Positions 36,687 through 43,443 of a stretch of 64,000 bases of DNA are shown here, piece after piece. The position numbers and the translations under genes are program-made. The stretch spans positions 1 to 64,000 of the forward strand of contig NZ_AP018828.1 of NCBI RefSeq assembly GCF_003966695.1. Direction: 5' to 3'. Numbering within the stretch: position 1 is the stretch's first letter; the number at the start of each line of letters is the position of its first letter. The notes beneath the pieces are model-generated. The model ran no database searches and was not told where the DNA came from. It worked only from the letters and a program-made list of their open reading frames with translations. Source of the stretch: Asticcacaulis excentricus. Its GTDB lineage: Bacteria; Pseudomonadota; Alphaproteobacteria; Caulobacterales; Caulobacteraceae.

Positions 36687-37478
36687 CTACTGCGCGGTCC
36701 ATCCCCCGTCGATGGGGATGGCCGTCCCAGTCACATTGTGCGCCAGAGGCGAAGACAGCCACAGGGCCAGCGCTGCGATTTCCTCCGGGGCGCTCATGCG
36801 CTGCGACGGCTGTTTTTCAGCCAGAAGCGCGGCGATCCCTGCTTGACGATCCCCCCCGGCGGCCGCGGCGCGGGCCTGAATCTGCGGTTCGATCAGGGCC
36901 GTCTCGGTCCAGCCGGGGCACAGGCAGTTGATGGTCACGCCGGTGCGCGCATATTCGAGCGCCGCCACCTTCGACAGGCCGACCAACCCGAACTTCGAGG
37001 CCACATAGGGCCCCTTCTCCACCGAGGCGACAAGGCCGTGCACTGAGGCGATATTGATGACGCGCCCGAAGCCGCGCGCCGCCATACGCGGCAGGGCATA
37101 GCGCAGGGTGGCCATGCCCGCCGTCAGATTGACCGACAACACCGTATCCCAGGTGGCATCATCTATCTGGGCAAAGGGCAGGGTCTTCTGCACCCCGGCA
37201 TTGTTGATCAGTATGTCGATACCGCCGCCCCAGTTCCACACGGCCTCCATCAGGCCGTCAATGGCCGCCCGGTCGCGCAGATCGCCGTCGAAAAAGCGCA
37301 CCTGCGCCCCCAGACGGCGGATATGATCGGTGGCGGCATCAATCTGTTGCGGCGTCGCCAGCCCGTGCAGGGCGATATTGGCCCCAGCCCTGGCAAAGGC
37401 TTCGGCGATGGCCAGCCCTATGCCCTGAACGGAACCGGTGATCAGCGCGGTCCGCCCGCGAAGAGAAGCGTCGGTCAT
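36687..37478 (-). CDS. hbdH: 3-hydroxybutyrate dehydrogenase (SDR family)
   Basis: The protein has 263 residues from ATG 37478 (AGGGA 8 nt upstream); a longer start adds 11 residues. It shows TGSVQGIGLAIAEAFA (NAD-binding), LINNAGVQ, and the catalytic Ser-Tyr-Lys in NIASVHGLVASVEKGPYVAS with Lys in the following KFGLVG. The end (NVTGTAIPIDGGWTAQ) is typical of D-3-hydroxybutyrate dehydrogenases, which oxidise 3-hydroxybutyrate to acetoacetate. The neighbouring CoA-transferase is the next enzyme in that path. It is divergent from scoA, with palindrome site 4 between them. Confidence 0.88.
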   Translation of the reverse strand: MTDASLRGRTALITGSVQGIGLAIAEAFARAGANIALHGLATPQQIDAATDHIRRLGAQVRFFDGDLRDRAAIDGLMEAVWNWGGGIDILINNAGVQKTLPFAQIDDATWDTVLSVNLTAGMATLRYALPRMAARGFGRVINIASVHGLVASVEKGPYVASKFGLVGLSKVAALEYARTGVTINCLCPGWTETALIEPQIQARAAAAGGDRQAGIAALLAEKQPSQRMSAPEEIAALALWLSSPLAHNVTGTAIPIDGGWTAQ

Positions 37479-37568
37479 GGTGTGTGTCCCTGTTTTGGCC
37501 CTTCTGTGCACGGTGGCGGGGCTTCAGAGTTAACTATCGGCGGGCCGTCACAGGGGGTCAATAAAAAA

Positions 37569-37584
37569 TTCAACAATTGCTGAA
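37569..37584. promoter_or_regulatory. TetR-type palindrome, site 4 (between hbdH and scoA)
   Basis: TTCAACAATTGCTGAA has the outer half-sites TTCA/TGAA and TTCAAC of sites 1-3, with a different centre. It sits between two divergent genes of 3-hydroxybutyrate use, 91 bp from the hbdH start and 74 bp from scoA. Confidence 0.55.
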
Positions 37585-37657
37585 TTTTTTGCTCGCAAGG
37601 GGATGACAAACGGCACCGGAGTGCGTAGGAATGAGCAAAAATATAAGGGAGAGACCG

Positions 37658-38365
37658 ATGCCGTCGAAGATATATGCGGACGCGAAGAGTGCGCTGGAGG
37701 GGCTGACGTTTGACGGGATGACGGTGATGGCCGGAGGCTTTGGCCTGTGCGGCATCCCGGAGAACCTGATCGCCGCGCTGCGTGACTCAGGCGTGACCGG
37801 GATCACCGCCATTTCCAACAATGCCGGGGTCGATGGCTTCGGGCTGGGGATGCTGCTCAACACCCGTCAGATCAAAAAGATGATCTCGTCCTATGTCGGC
37901 GAAAACAAGGAGTTCGAGCGGCAGTATCTGGCGGGCGAGTTGGAGCTGGAGTTCAATCCGCAGGGCACCCTGGCCGAACGCATTCGCGCCGGCGGGGCCG
38001 GGATTCCGGGCTTCTACACCGCCACCGGCGTCGGCACGCTGGTCGCCGAGGGCAAAGAACTGAAAGACTTCAACGGCAAGACCTATGTGCTGGAGACGGG
38101 TCTGGTCGCTGACCTCTCGATCGTCAAGGCGTGGAAGGCCGATGAGCGCGGCAACCTGATCTTCCGCAAGACGGCGCGCAATTTCAACCCGATGATGGCC
38201 ACCGCCGGCAAGGTCTGCGTCGCCGAGGTTGAGGAAATCGTGCCGGTGGGCTCGCTCGACCCCGACGCCATCCACACGCCCGGCATCTATGTTGACCGTA
38301 TCGTGCAGGGCACGTTCGAGAAACGCATCGAACAGCGCACCGTGCGTCAGAGAGAAGGCGCCTGA
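37658..38365 (+). CDS. scoA: 3-oxoacid CoA-transferase, subunit A
   Basis: The protein has 235 residues from ATG 37658, which has a perfect AAGGGAGAG; ATG 37631 is in frame but its TAGGA is too close. Family motifs include [18 protein letters not shown] near the N-terminus, [13 protein letters not shown] and [20 protein letters not shown]. With ScoB it moves CoA from succinyl-CoA to acetoacetate, feeding the thiolase step. It is the first gene of the scoAB pair and is divergent from the hydroxybutyrate dehydrogenase gene. Confidence 0.95.
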   Translation: MPSKIYADAKSALEGLTFDGMTVMAGGFGLCGIPENLIAALRDSGVTGITAISNNAGVDGFGLGMLLNTRQIKKMISSYVGENKEFERQYLAGELELEFNPQGTLAERIRAGGAGIPGFYTATGVGTLVAEGKELKDFNGKTYVLETGLVADLSIVKAWKADERGNLIFRKTARNFNPMMATAGKVCVAEVEEIVPVGSLDPDAIHTPGIYVDRIVQGTFEKRIEQRTVRQREGA

Positions 38366-38367
38366 TC

Positions 38368-38475
38368 ATGCCCTGGACACGTGACCAACTGGCCGATCAG
38401 CGCTCAAGCAGCGAAGCGGTAGCGCAACAAAAAATGCGCGAGGCCTGCCCGGCGCACCTTGTTTTGGAGTTTTAA
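38368..38475 (+). pseudogene. partial duplicate of the scoB 5' end (35-codon mini-ORF)
   Basis: ATG 38368 is followed by CCCTGGACACGTGACCAACT, matching the true scoB start at 38478 with one change over about 33 bases (TGATC/TAATC before the ATG too). After MPWTRDQLAD the sequence diverges, but stays open to TAA 38473-38475, ending just 2 bp before the scoB ATG. The stretch therefore looks like a partial tandem duplication wedged between scoA and scoB. Whether the 35-residue peptide is made is unknown. Confidence 0.75.
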
Positions 38476-38477
38476 TC

Positions 38478-39125
38478 ATGCCCTGGACACGCGACCAACT
38501 GGCCGAGCGCGCGGCTAAAGAACTTCAGGACGGTTTCTACGTCAATCTGGGCATCGGCATCCCGACTCTGGTGGCCAATCACATCCCGCAGGGCATGACC
38601 GTCACCTTTCAGTCGGAAAACGGTATGCTGGGCATGGGCCCCTTCCCGTATGAGGATGAGGTCGATCCCGACCTGATCAATGCGGGTAAGCAGACCATCA
38701 CCGAACTGCCCGAAACCAGCTATTTTTCGTCAGCGGACTCGTTCGCCATGATCCGCGGCGGGCATATCGACCTGACCATATTGGGGGCGATGGAGGTGGC
38801 CGAAAACGGCGACATCGCCAACTGGATGATACCGGGCAAGCTGGTCAAGGGCATGGGCGGGGCGATGGACCTCGTCGCCGGGGTGCAGAAGGTCGTGGTC
38901 GTTATGGAACACGCCAACAAGCACGGCGAGTCCAAGGTGCTGAAACGCTGCGACCTGCCGCTGACCGGGGCGGGCGTGGTCGATCTGATCATCTCGACGC
39001 TCGGCGTGTTTGAGGTCAAGCCCGATGGCTCAGGCCTTGTGCTGGTCGAACTGGCCCCCGATGTCACCCTCGACGACATCGCCGCCCAGACACAGGCCAC
39101 CTATGAGGTGGCGCTGCGGGCGTAA
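38478..39125 (+). CDS. scoB: 3-oxoacid CoA-transferase, subunit B
   Basis: The protein has 215 residues. It has VNLGIGIPTLVANHIP, the catalytic Glu in SENGMLGMGPFP, and FSSADSFAMIRGGHIDL and WMIPGKLVKGMGGAMDLVAG, all typical of the beta subunit. It pairs with ScoA. Most genomes have the two genes abutting or overlapping; here 112 bp with a duplicated gene fragment separate them. Confidence 0.95.
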   Translation: MPWTRDQLAERAAKELQDGFYVNLGIGIPTLVANHIPQGMTVTFQSENGMLGMGPFPYEDEVDPDLINAGKQTITELPETSYFSSADSFAMIRGGHIDLTILGAMEVAENGDIANWMIPGKLVKGMGGAMDLVAGVQKVVVVMEHANKHGESKVLKRCDLPLTGAGVVDLIISTLGVFEVKPDGSGLVLVELAPDVTLDDIAAQTQATYEVALRA

Positions 39126-39226
39126 GACTGGAAGATTGGGGTCCGGACTCGCTACAGCCACCAGATAACAGCGGCGGCGAGTGCAACGGCGCTCATGAAG
39201 GTTTTGATGTTTGCGGCAATGGTCAC

Positions 39227-39436
39227 GTGCAGGAGCGCAAATACGGCCCCCCCCACGTGGACTTTGCCTCCTTCTACAACGTCACGCCGCGCTTGACGCT
39301 GACCTTTGAGGGCATCAACATCACCGACGAAGTCGAGCGCATCTACGGTACCGGCGATACGGGCGATATGGATCTGACGCGCGAATATACCCACACCGGG
39401 GCGCAGTGGATTTTGGGCCTGCGTTATAAGTACTGA
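39227..39436 (+). pseudogene. C-terminal remnant of a TonB-dependent receptor
   Basis: About 69 codons read VDFASFYNVTPRLTLTFEGI, NITDE and end AQWILGLRYKY, the last beta strands of a TonB receptor barrel with its aromatic terminal residue. No plug or upstream barrel is found; the 100 bp before it (39126-39226) has no receptor homology that I can see. It is the 3' end of a lost receptor gene, and the esterase gene that follows may have belonged to the same locus. Confidence 0.8.
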
Positions 39437-39491
39437 TAAACATAAAGCGGCCATCGGCACCCGCCGGTGGCCGCCTTTACGGGAGTAAACC

Positions 39492-40451
39492 ATGCGGCTT
39501 TTGCCCGCCCTTACCGTCGCCGCGCTGGGTCTGGGGCTCCTGTCCCCCGCCCTCGCCGCCGACCTGATCCCCGTGGACGACAGCTACACCGTCTCGCAGC
39601 GGTTTGAGCGCTATAAGGATCAGTATGCGGGCATAAGCTGGCCCGTGGCCGAGTTCCAGAGCGGGCAAAAGGTGCTGTTTGACCGCCGCTACAAGAGTAT
39701 CGGCGGGCGCGAACTGCATATCGACGTCTTCCTGCCGGTTGCCGGGCGCGCCAATGACAAAGGTATCCTGCTGGTGCACGGTGGTGGCTGGCGCTCAGGC
39801 AACAAGTCGCATTTCTACGCTCTGGCTACCCGGCTGGCGCAGCGCGGCTATACCGTCTTCCTGCCGGAGTTTCGCCTGTCACCCGAAGCCCCCTATCCGG
39901 CGGGTCTGATTGACGTCAATGACGCCCTTGTCTGGGTCAAAGGGCAGGCGCAGACCTTTGGCATCGACCCCAAGCGGCTGGCCATAGGCGGGGCCTCGTC
40001 CGGCGGGCAGATGGCCGCGCTTGTGGCCTATACGGCGGACACGCCGCTCTACAAAAGCCAGGCGGGCGACGATACGCGCGTCAGCGCCCTGATCGACATT
40101 GACGGCGTGCTCGACTTCACCACACCTCTGGCCCTGCAATACGAAAACGCCGCCGGGGACAGCTCGGCCGCCGGTCTGTGGCTGGGCGGTGCGATGGAAA
40201 AGGTGCCCGACCGCTGGCGCGAAGCCAGTGCCGCGAAGCACGTCAGCGCCGCATCGCCGCCGACCCTCGTCATCAGCAGCGGCCTGACGCGCTTTACCGC
40301 CGGTCACGAAGACGTCGAGGCCAAGCTGAAAGCGCAGGGCATCGCCTATCGCTACACCGCGTTTGACAACGCCCCGCACGACATCTGGCTGTTCGATCCG
40401 TGGTTCAGCCGTATTGTCGATCTGATGGATGATTTCCTCTCGGAACACTGA
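39492..40451 (+). CDS. secreted alpha/beta-hydrolase (carbohydrate-esterase-like)
   Basis: The protein has 319 residues with a signal peptide (LLPALTVAALGLGLLSPALAA). The oxyanion motif LLVHGGGWRSGNKSHF, the nucleophile elbow AIGGASSGGQMAALV, and the His near the end (DNAPHDIWLF) form the triad. Substrates of such enzymes include acetyl or feruloyl esters. Because the next gene is a pectinesterase 7 bp downstream in the same direction, removal of acetyl groups from pectin is a reasonable guess. Confidence 0.85.
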   Translation: MRLLPALTVAALGLGLLSPALAADLIPVDDSYTVSQRFERYKDQYAGISWPVAEFQSGQKVLFDRRYKSIGGRELHIDVFLPVAGRANDKGILLVHGGGWRSGNKSHFYALATRLAQRGYTVFLPEFRLSPEAPYPAGLIDVNDALVWVKGQAQTFGIDPKRLAIGGASSGGQMAALVAYTADTPLYKSQAGDDTRVSALIDIDGVLDFTTPLALQYENAAGDSSAAGLWLGGAMEKVPDRWREASAAKHVSAASPPTLVISSGLTRFTAGHEDVEAKLKAQGIAYRYTAFDNAPHDIWLFDPWFSRIVDLMDDFLSEH

Positions 40452-40458
40452 GCCGCTC

Positions 40459-41583
40459 ATGTCTGTACGCCCCACCCTGCTCGCCAGCGCCGTCGCCTGT
40501 CTGACCCTTGCGGCGCTGAGCCTCCCCGCCGAGGCCGCCACCCGTCTCACAGTGCGCCCGGACTGCGGTTCGCAAAAGGCCTGTTTCACAAAGGTGCAGG
40601 CCGCGCTCGACGCCGCGCAAAAGGACACAAGCGACACCTGGGTCGTGATCGACGTGGCGGCGGGTGACTATTATGAAAAGGTGACGGTCAGCCGCCCGAA
40701 AGTGCGTCTCAAAGGCGCTGGGGTGAAACGCACCCGCCTGCACTTTGACGCCGTGGCCGAAACGGCGGGCAAGTACCACCGCCGCAACTGGGGTACGCCC
40801 GGCTCGGCCACCCTGACTATTAATGCCGATCAGGTGACGGTGGAGGGTCTGACCATCGAAAACACCTTCGACTATCTAAGCAACGACGCGCGACCGAGCG
40901 ATGACCCGCAGAAGATCAAAAATTCGCAAGCTGTCGCGGTGCTGCTCGATATCGACAGCGACCGCGTGCTGTTCCGCAAGACGGCGATGCTCGGCTATCA
41001 GGACACGCTGTTTGCCAATGGCAAGCGGGCGGTGATCCGCGACAGCCTGATCGCCGGCAATATCGACTTCATCTTCGGCAACGGGCAATTGCTGATCGAA
41101 GACAGCGAATTGCGCACCCGCAATCGCGGCGCGCCCACGCCGCCGGGGGAGTTCCATTCCTTCCTGCTGGCCCCCTCCACGCCCCTGAGCCAGCCCATCG
41201 GCCTCGTCGTTTATCGGTCGCGCCTGACACGCGAAGCCGGTGTGCCCGACGGCGCGGTGGCGCTGGCCCGACCCTGGCACCCGACGACCACCTTCCAGGA
41301 CGGGCGCTATGCCGACCCCAACGCCATGGGGCAGGCCCTGTTTATCGACTGCGTGATGGACGCCCATATCCACCCCGACCACTGGACCAGCATGGGCGGC
41401 ACGGCGCGCGACGGCACCAAGACCGCCGTCTTCCATCCGCAGGACTCCCGCTTTTTTGAAAGCGGCTCGACCGGACCGGGCGCCAGACACCGCGACATCG
41501 GCATACGCTGGAAAGACGCCCCGGACATCGCGACCGTGCGCCGTCAGCTCTCCAATGGCTGGCCTCATACCAGGAGTCATTGA
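40459..41583 (+). CDS. secreted pectinesterase (pectin methylesterase, CE8)
   Basis: The protein has 374 residues from ATG 40459, with a signal peptide ending near LPAEA. The right-handed beta-helix family motifs are all present: GYQDTLF (first Asp), GNIDFIFGNGQ (second Asp) and LARPWHP (Arg; most members have LGRPW). It removes methyl groups from homogalacturonan in the periplasm or outside. Genes for uronate import (hexuronate MFS) and an IclR regulator lie 0.6-2 kb downstream. Its stop codon is in the loop of a 12-bp terminator hairpin. Confidence 0.93.
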   Translation: MSVRPTLLASAVACLTLAALSLPAEAATRLTVRPDCGSQKACFTKVQAALDAAQKDTSDTWVVIDVAAGDYYEKVTVSRPKVRLKGAGVKRTRLHFDAVAETAGKYHRRNWGTPGSATLTINADQVTVEGLTIENTFDYLSNDARPSDDPQKIKNSQAVAVLLDIDSDRVLFRKTAMLGYQDTLFANGKRAVIRDSLIAGNIDFIFGNGQLLIEDSELRTRNRGAPTPPGEFHSFLLAPSTPLSQPIGLVVYRSRLTREAGVPDGAVALARPWHPTTTFQDGRYADPNAMGQALFIDCVMDAHIHPDHWTSMGGTARDGTKTAVFHPQDSRFFESGSTGPGARHRDIGIRWKDAPDIATVRRQLSNGWPHTRSH

Positions 41584-41597
41584 AAATGACTCCTGGT
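41569..41597 (+). terminator. hairpin carrying the pectinesterase stop codon in its loop
   Basis: ACCAGGAGTCAT and ATGACTCCTGGT form a perfect 12-bp stem around TGAAA; TGA is the pectinesterase stop. A short T-rich stretch (ATTCCTTTC) follows. Confidence 0.75.
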
Positions 41598-41599
41598 AT

Positions 41600-41772
41600 T
41601 CCTTTCGAGAATTTCTCATATCGCTGATACATATGAGACAGTCTCGTTTCTTCAACGGCCGGATGCGGTCAGCATCTTCGGCCGTTGGCATCAAGTGAAA
41701 TAACCCTTCCTGACGCTTCGGCTACCCGTTGATGCGTCGCACTGGCCGCCCCTCACCGGGCGGCCTTTCTTT
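41600..41772 (+). ncRNA. candidate structured RNA ending in an intrinsic terminator
   Basis: No gene is visible here, but several hairpins follow one another. These are TCTCATAT/ATATGAGA (41614-41638), AACGGCCGGATGC pairing with GCATC-TT-CGGCCGTT (41654-41686), GACGC/GCGTC (41712-41738), and the terminator GGCCGCCC/GGGCGGCC with TTTCTTT (41744-41772). The terminator has no coding gene to serve other than the pectinesterase, which already has a hairpin. The region may be a long 3' UTR or a separate small RNA; a promoter is not obvious. Confidence 0.35.
41744..41772 (+). terminator. intrinsic terminator
   Basis: GGCCGCCC and GGGCGGCC form a perfect 8-bp stem around CTCACC, followed by TTTCTTT. 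It is 160 bp beyond the pectinesterase stop. Confidence 0.85.
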
Positions 41773-41843
41773 GTGGGCGCGTTCACAATTAAACCCATAT
41801 TTCATATTTAACACACCGTCTGACGCGCTGTAGCTACAGACGA

Positions 41844-41944
41844 TAGAGCGAAATGATTTCTAGTGGAATCATTTCGCTCAAGCCGCCTTTGAGGCGGCGG
41901 CCAAGGTGGCGGATCCGCCGCCCGGCGAGGGCCAAACATAATGA
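41844..41944. repeat. dispersed ~100-bp intergenic repeat, copy B
   Basis: AGAGCGAAATGATTTC, GGAATCATTTCGCTCAAGCC, GGCGGCGGCCAAGGTGGCGG, then CCGCCCGGCGAGGG and AAACATAATGAT align with copies A and C. The start of the element is itself a palindrome (GAAATGATT/AATCATTTC). Confidence 0.85.
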
Positions 41945-42015
41945 TCGACCCCTCACGGACTTTTTGTGATTTGTAACTGAACTTGACACAGTCCTGCCTT
42001 GCAATTGCCGCATCG

Positions 42016-42115
42016 CAGCATATATGATGCAGGTGTTCGATGCCTTGCATCGATTGCCCTTCCTGGGCGTTTCCTCCCTGTAAACTGGCCGCGCCGAAAT
42101 GCGCGGCTTTTTTTT
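42016..42115 (+). ncRNA. candidate trans-acting small RNA with anti-Shine-Dalgarno loops
   Basis: A promoter-like TTGCAA (41999-42004) and TATATG (42021-42026) precede a likely start near 42033. Then come a hairpin TCGATGC-CTT-GCATCGA (42037-42053), a second hairpin GCCC-TTCCT-GGGC (42056-42068), an unpaired TTTCCTCCCTG (42070-42080), and a strong terminator GCCGCGC/GCGCGGC with eight Ts (42088-42115). The CU-rich loops and single-stranded CCUCCC resemble known alphaproteobacterial small RNAs that block ribosome-binding sites. No open frame fits. The RNA would be about 80 nt; the start given includes the -10. Confidence 0.5.
42088..42115 (+). terminator. intrinsic terminator of the candidate small RNA
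   Basis: GCCGCGC-CGAAAT-GCGCGGC followed by TTTTTTTT. It lies 84 bp upstream of the IclR gene with no coding gene directly before it. Confidence 0.9.
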
Positions 42116-42199
42116 GCCTGCGACCAAGGGTCCGCGAGGCCTTTTTGACGCCGCAGCGCGAAACGGCTATCACATTATCAATAAGCCAATGGAATCGTG

Positions 42200-42949
42200 A
42201 TGTCCGAACCGACCTACAGCGCGCCTGCCCTTGAAAAGGGCATTGAGATTCTTGAGTTTCTGGCCGGGCGGTCGGGCCCGCTGAGCATCGGTGAGATCTG
42301 CGCCGGGGTCGGCCGTTCCAAGGCCGAAATCTACCGCATGATCCTGACTCTGGAGGGCAAGGGGTATCTGCGGCGCGATATAGCCGGTCGCTACACCATG
42401 ACCAGCCGCCTGTTCGATTTCGGTATGCTGTACCCGCCGCGTCAGAGCCTGATCGAGACGGCCCTGCCGCATATGCGCGCTCTGGCCCGCGACAGCGAAC
42501 AATCGTGCCACATGACCGTCCTGTCGCGCGAGCATATCGTCGCCATTGCCCGCGCCGAAAGCGAGAGCATGACCGCCTTCGGGGTTAAGGTCGGCTTCCG
42601 CGCCCCGGCGGCCACGGCCACGTCCGGGCGCATGATCTTCGGCTTTCTGCCCCTGCGCGATCAGCTCAACTGGTATCACACCATGCGTGGCCGCATCGAC
42701 CGGCCCGTTCTGCGCGCCTTCCTTGATGAAGCGCGTGAAGCGAAGCGTCGGGGCTATCTGGTGCGCGACAGTGCCTATACGCTGGGTGTTGTCGATCTGG
42801 CCGTGCCGATCTTCGCGGCGCGCTCAAACCACGCCGTCGCCGCCCTGATCGTGCCCTTCATGACGCACGTGGTCTGCCATATGGACAAGCCGCAGGTGCT
42901 GGAGCGCCTGCGCCAGACGGCACAGGCCATTTCCAGCGAGCTGTATTAA
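42200..42949 (+). CDS. IclR-family transcription regulator
   Basis: The protein has about 249 residues from ATG 42200 (GTG 42197 is also possible). The N-terminal winged helix reads LEKGIEILEFLAGRSGPLSI then VGRSKAEIYRMILTLEGKGY. The C-terminal effector domain follows (LAVPIFAARSNHAVAALIVP). IclR proteins of this type often control uronate, aromatic or pectin genes. The pectinesterase lies upstream and the hexuronate carrier downstream, so it may sense a galacturonate-derived compound. A GH95 pseudogene lies between it and the carrier on the other strand. Confidence 0.88.
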   Translation: MSEPTYSAPALEKGIEILEFLAGRSGPLSIGEICAGVGRSKAEIYRMILTLEGKGYLRRDIAGRYTMTSRLFDFGMLYPPRQSLIETALPHMRALARDSEQSCHMTVLSREHIVAIARAESESMTAFGVKVGFRAPAATATSGRMIFGFLPLRDQLNWYHTMRGRIDRPVLRAFLDEAREAKRRGYLVRDSAYTLGVVDLAVPIFAARSNHAVAALIVPFMTHVVCHMDKPQVLERLRQTAQAISSELY

Positions 42950-43250
42950 AGCTTCACAAGGCCCTCGGCCCGCAGGCTAAAGCTCGCCGACTGGTCCTTT
43001 TTCAGGGTCAGCGGCAGGCGATGATCCCCCAGCACCAGCGTCGCCTTTTCGCCAAAGGCGCTGCGGATCGTCACTCGCTCAAGCGTCATATCGGCCCAGT
43101 GGAGGTCTACCGTAAAGCCACCACGCGCCTTCAGGCCCGTGACGTGCCCCTTCGGCCACGCCGCGCCCACAGATTGATGCGCCAGCCGATGGACATATCA
43201 CCACGCAGCTCCAGCGATTTTTTGGCCGCCGCCGCAAAACACCATCGCCC
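42946..43250 (-). pseudogene. degraded GH95 alpha-fucosidase, C-terminal fragments
   Basis: Read on the minus strand, one frame gives AAKKSLELRGDMSIGWRINL then WA (about 43250-43170). A second frame continues AAWPKGHVTGLKARGGFTVD and LHWADMTLERVTIRS to a stop at 42946. The first piece matches the GH95 motif RSL.LRGD..TGWS.AWKINLWAR and the second the C-terminal LP..WP.G.V.GLRARGGFEVD. The roughly 100 residues normally between them are missing and the frame shifts. It is a decayed fucosidase gene. Confidence 0.75.
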
Positions 43251-43443
43251 CCAGCCGCCAAAGCCGCGTCATTCTGGCAGACCAAACGCTACGCAATCGT
43301 TTTTATTTCCCCAACGGACGTTTTGCCCCTTTTCAGGGTCGCAAACCTCGGCATAGGTTGCGCCACCGGTGTCACAGGCACCCAAAACAAGGAAAGCCCC
43401 GGCACAGGGGCCCTGCCCACACAGAGAAAAAGGAAACATCCGC

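Noticed and set aside
39153-39493. 113-codon minus-strand frame between scoB and the esterase
   Set aside because: I considered a transposase C-terminus from its end, but no motif or inverted repeat supports it. Most of it is antisense to the TonB-receptor remnant.
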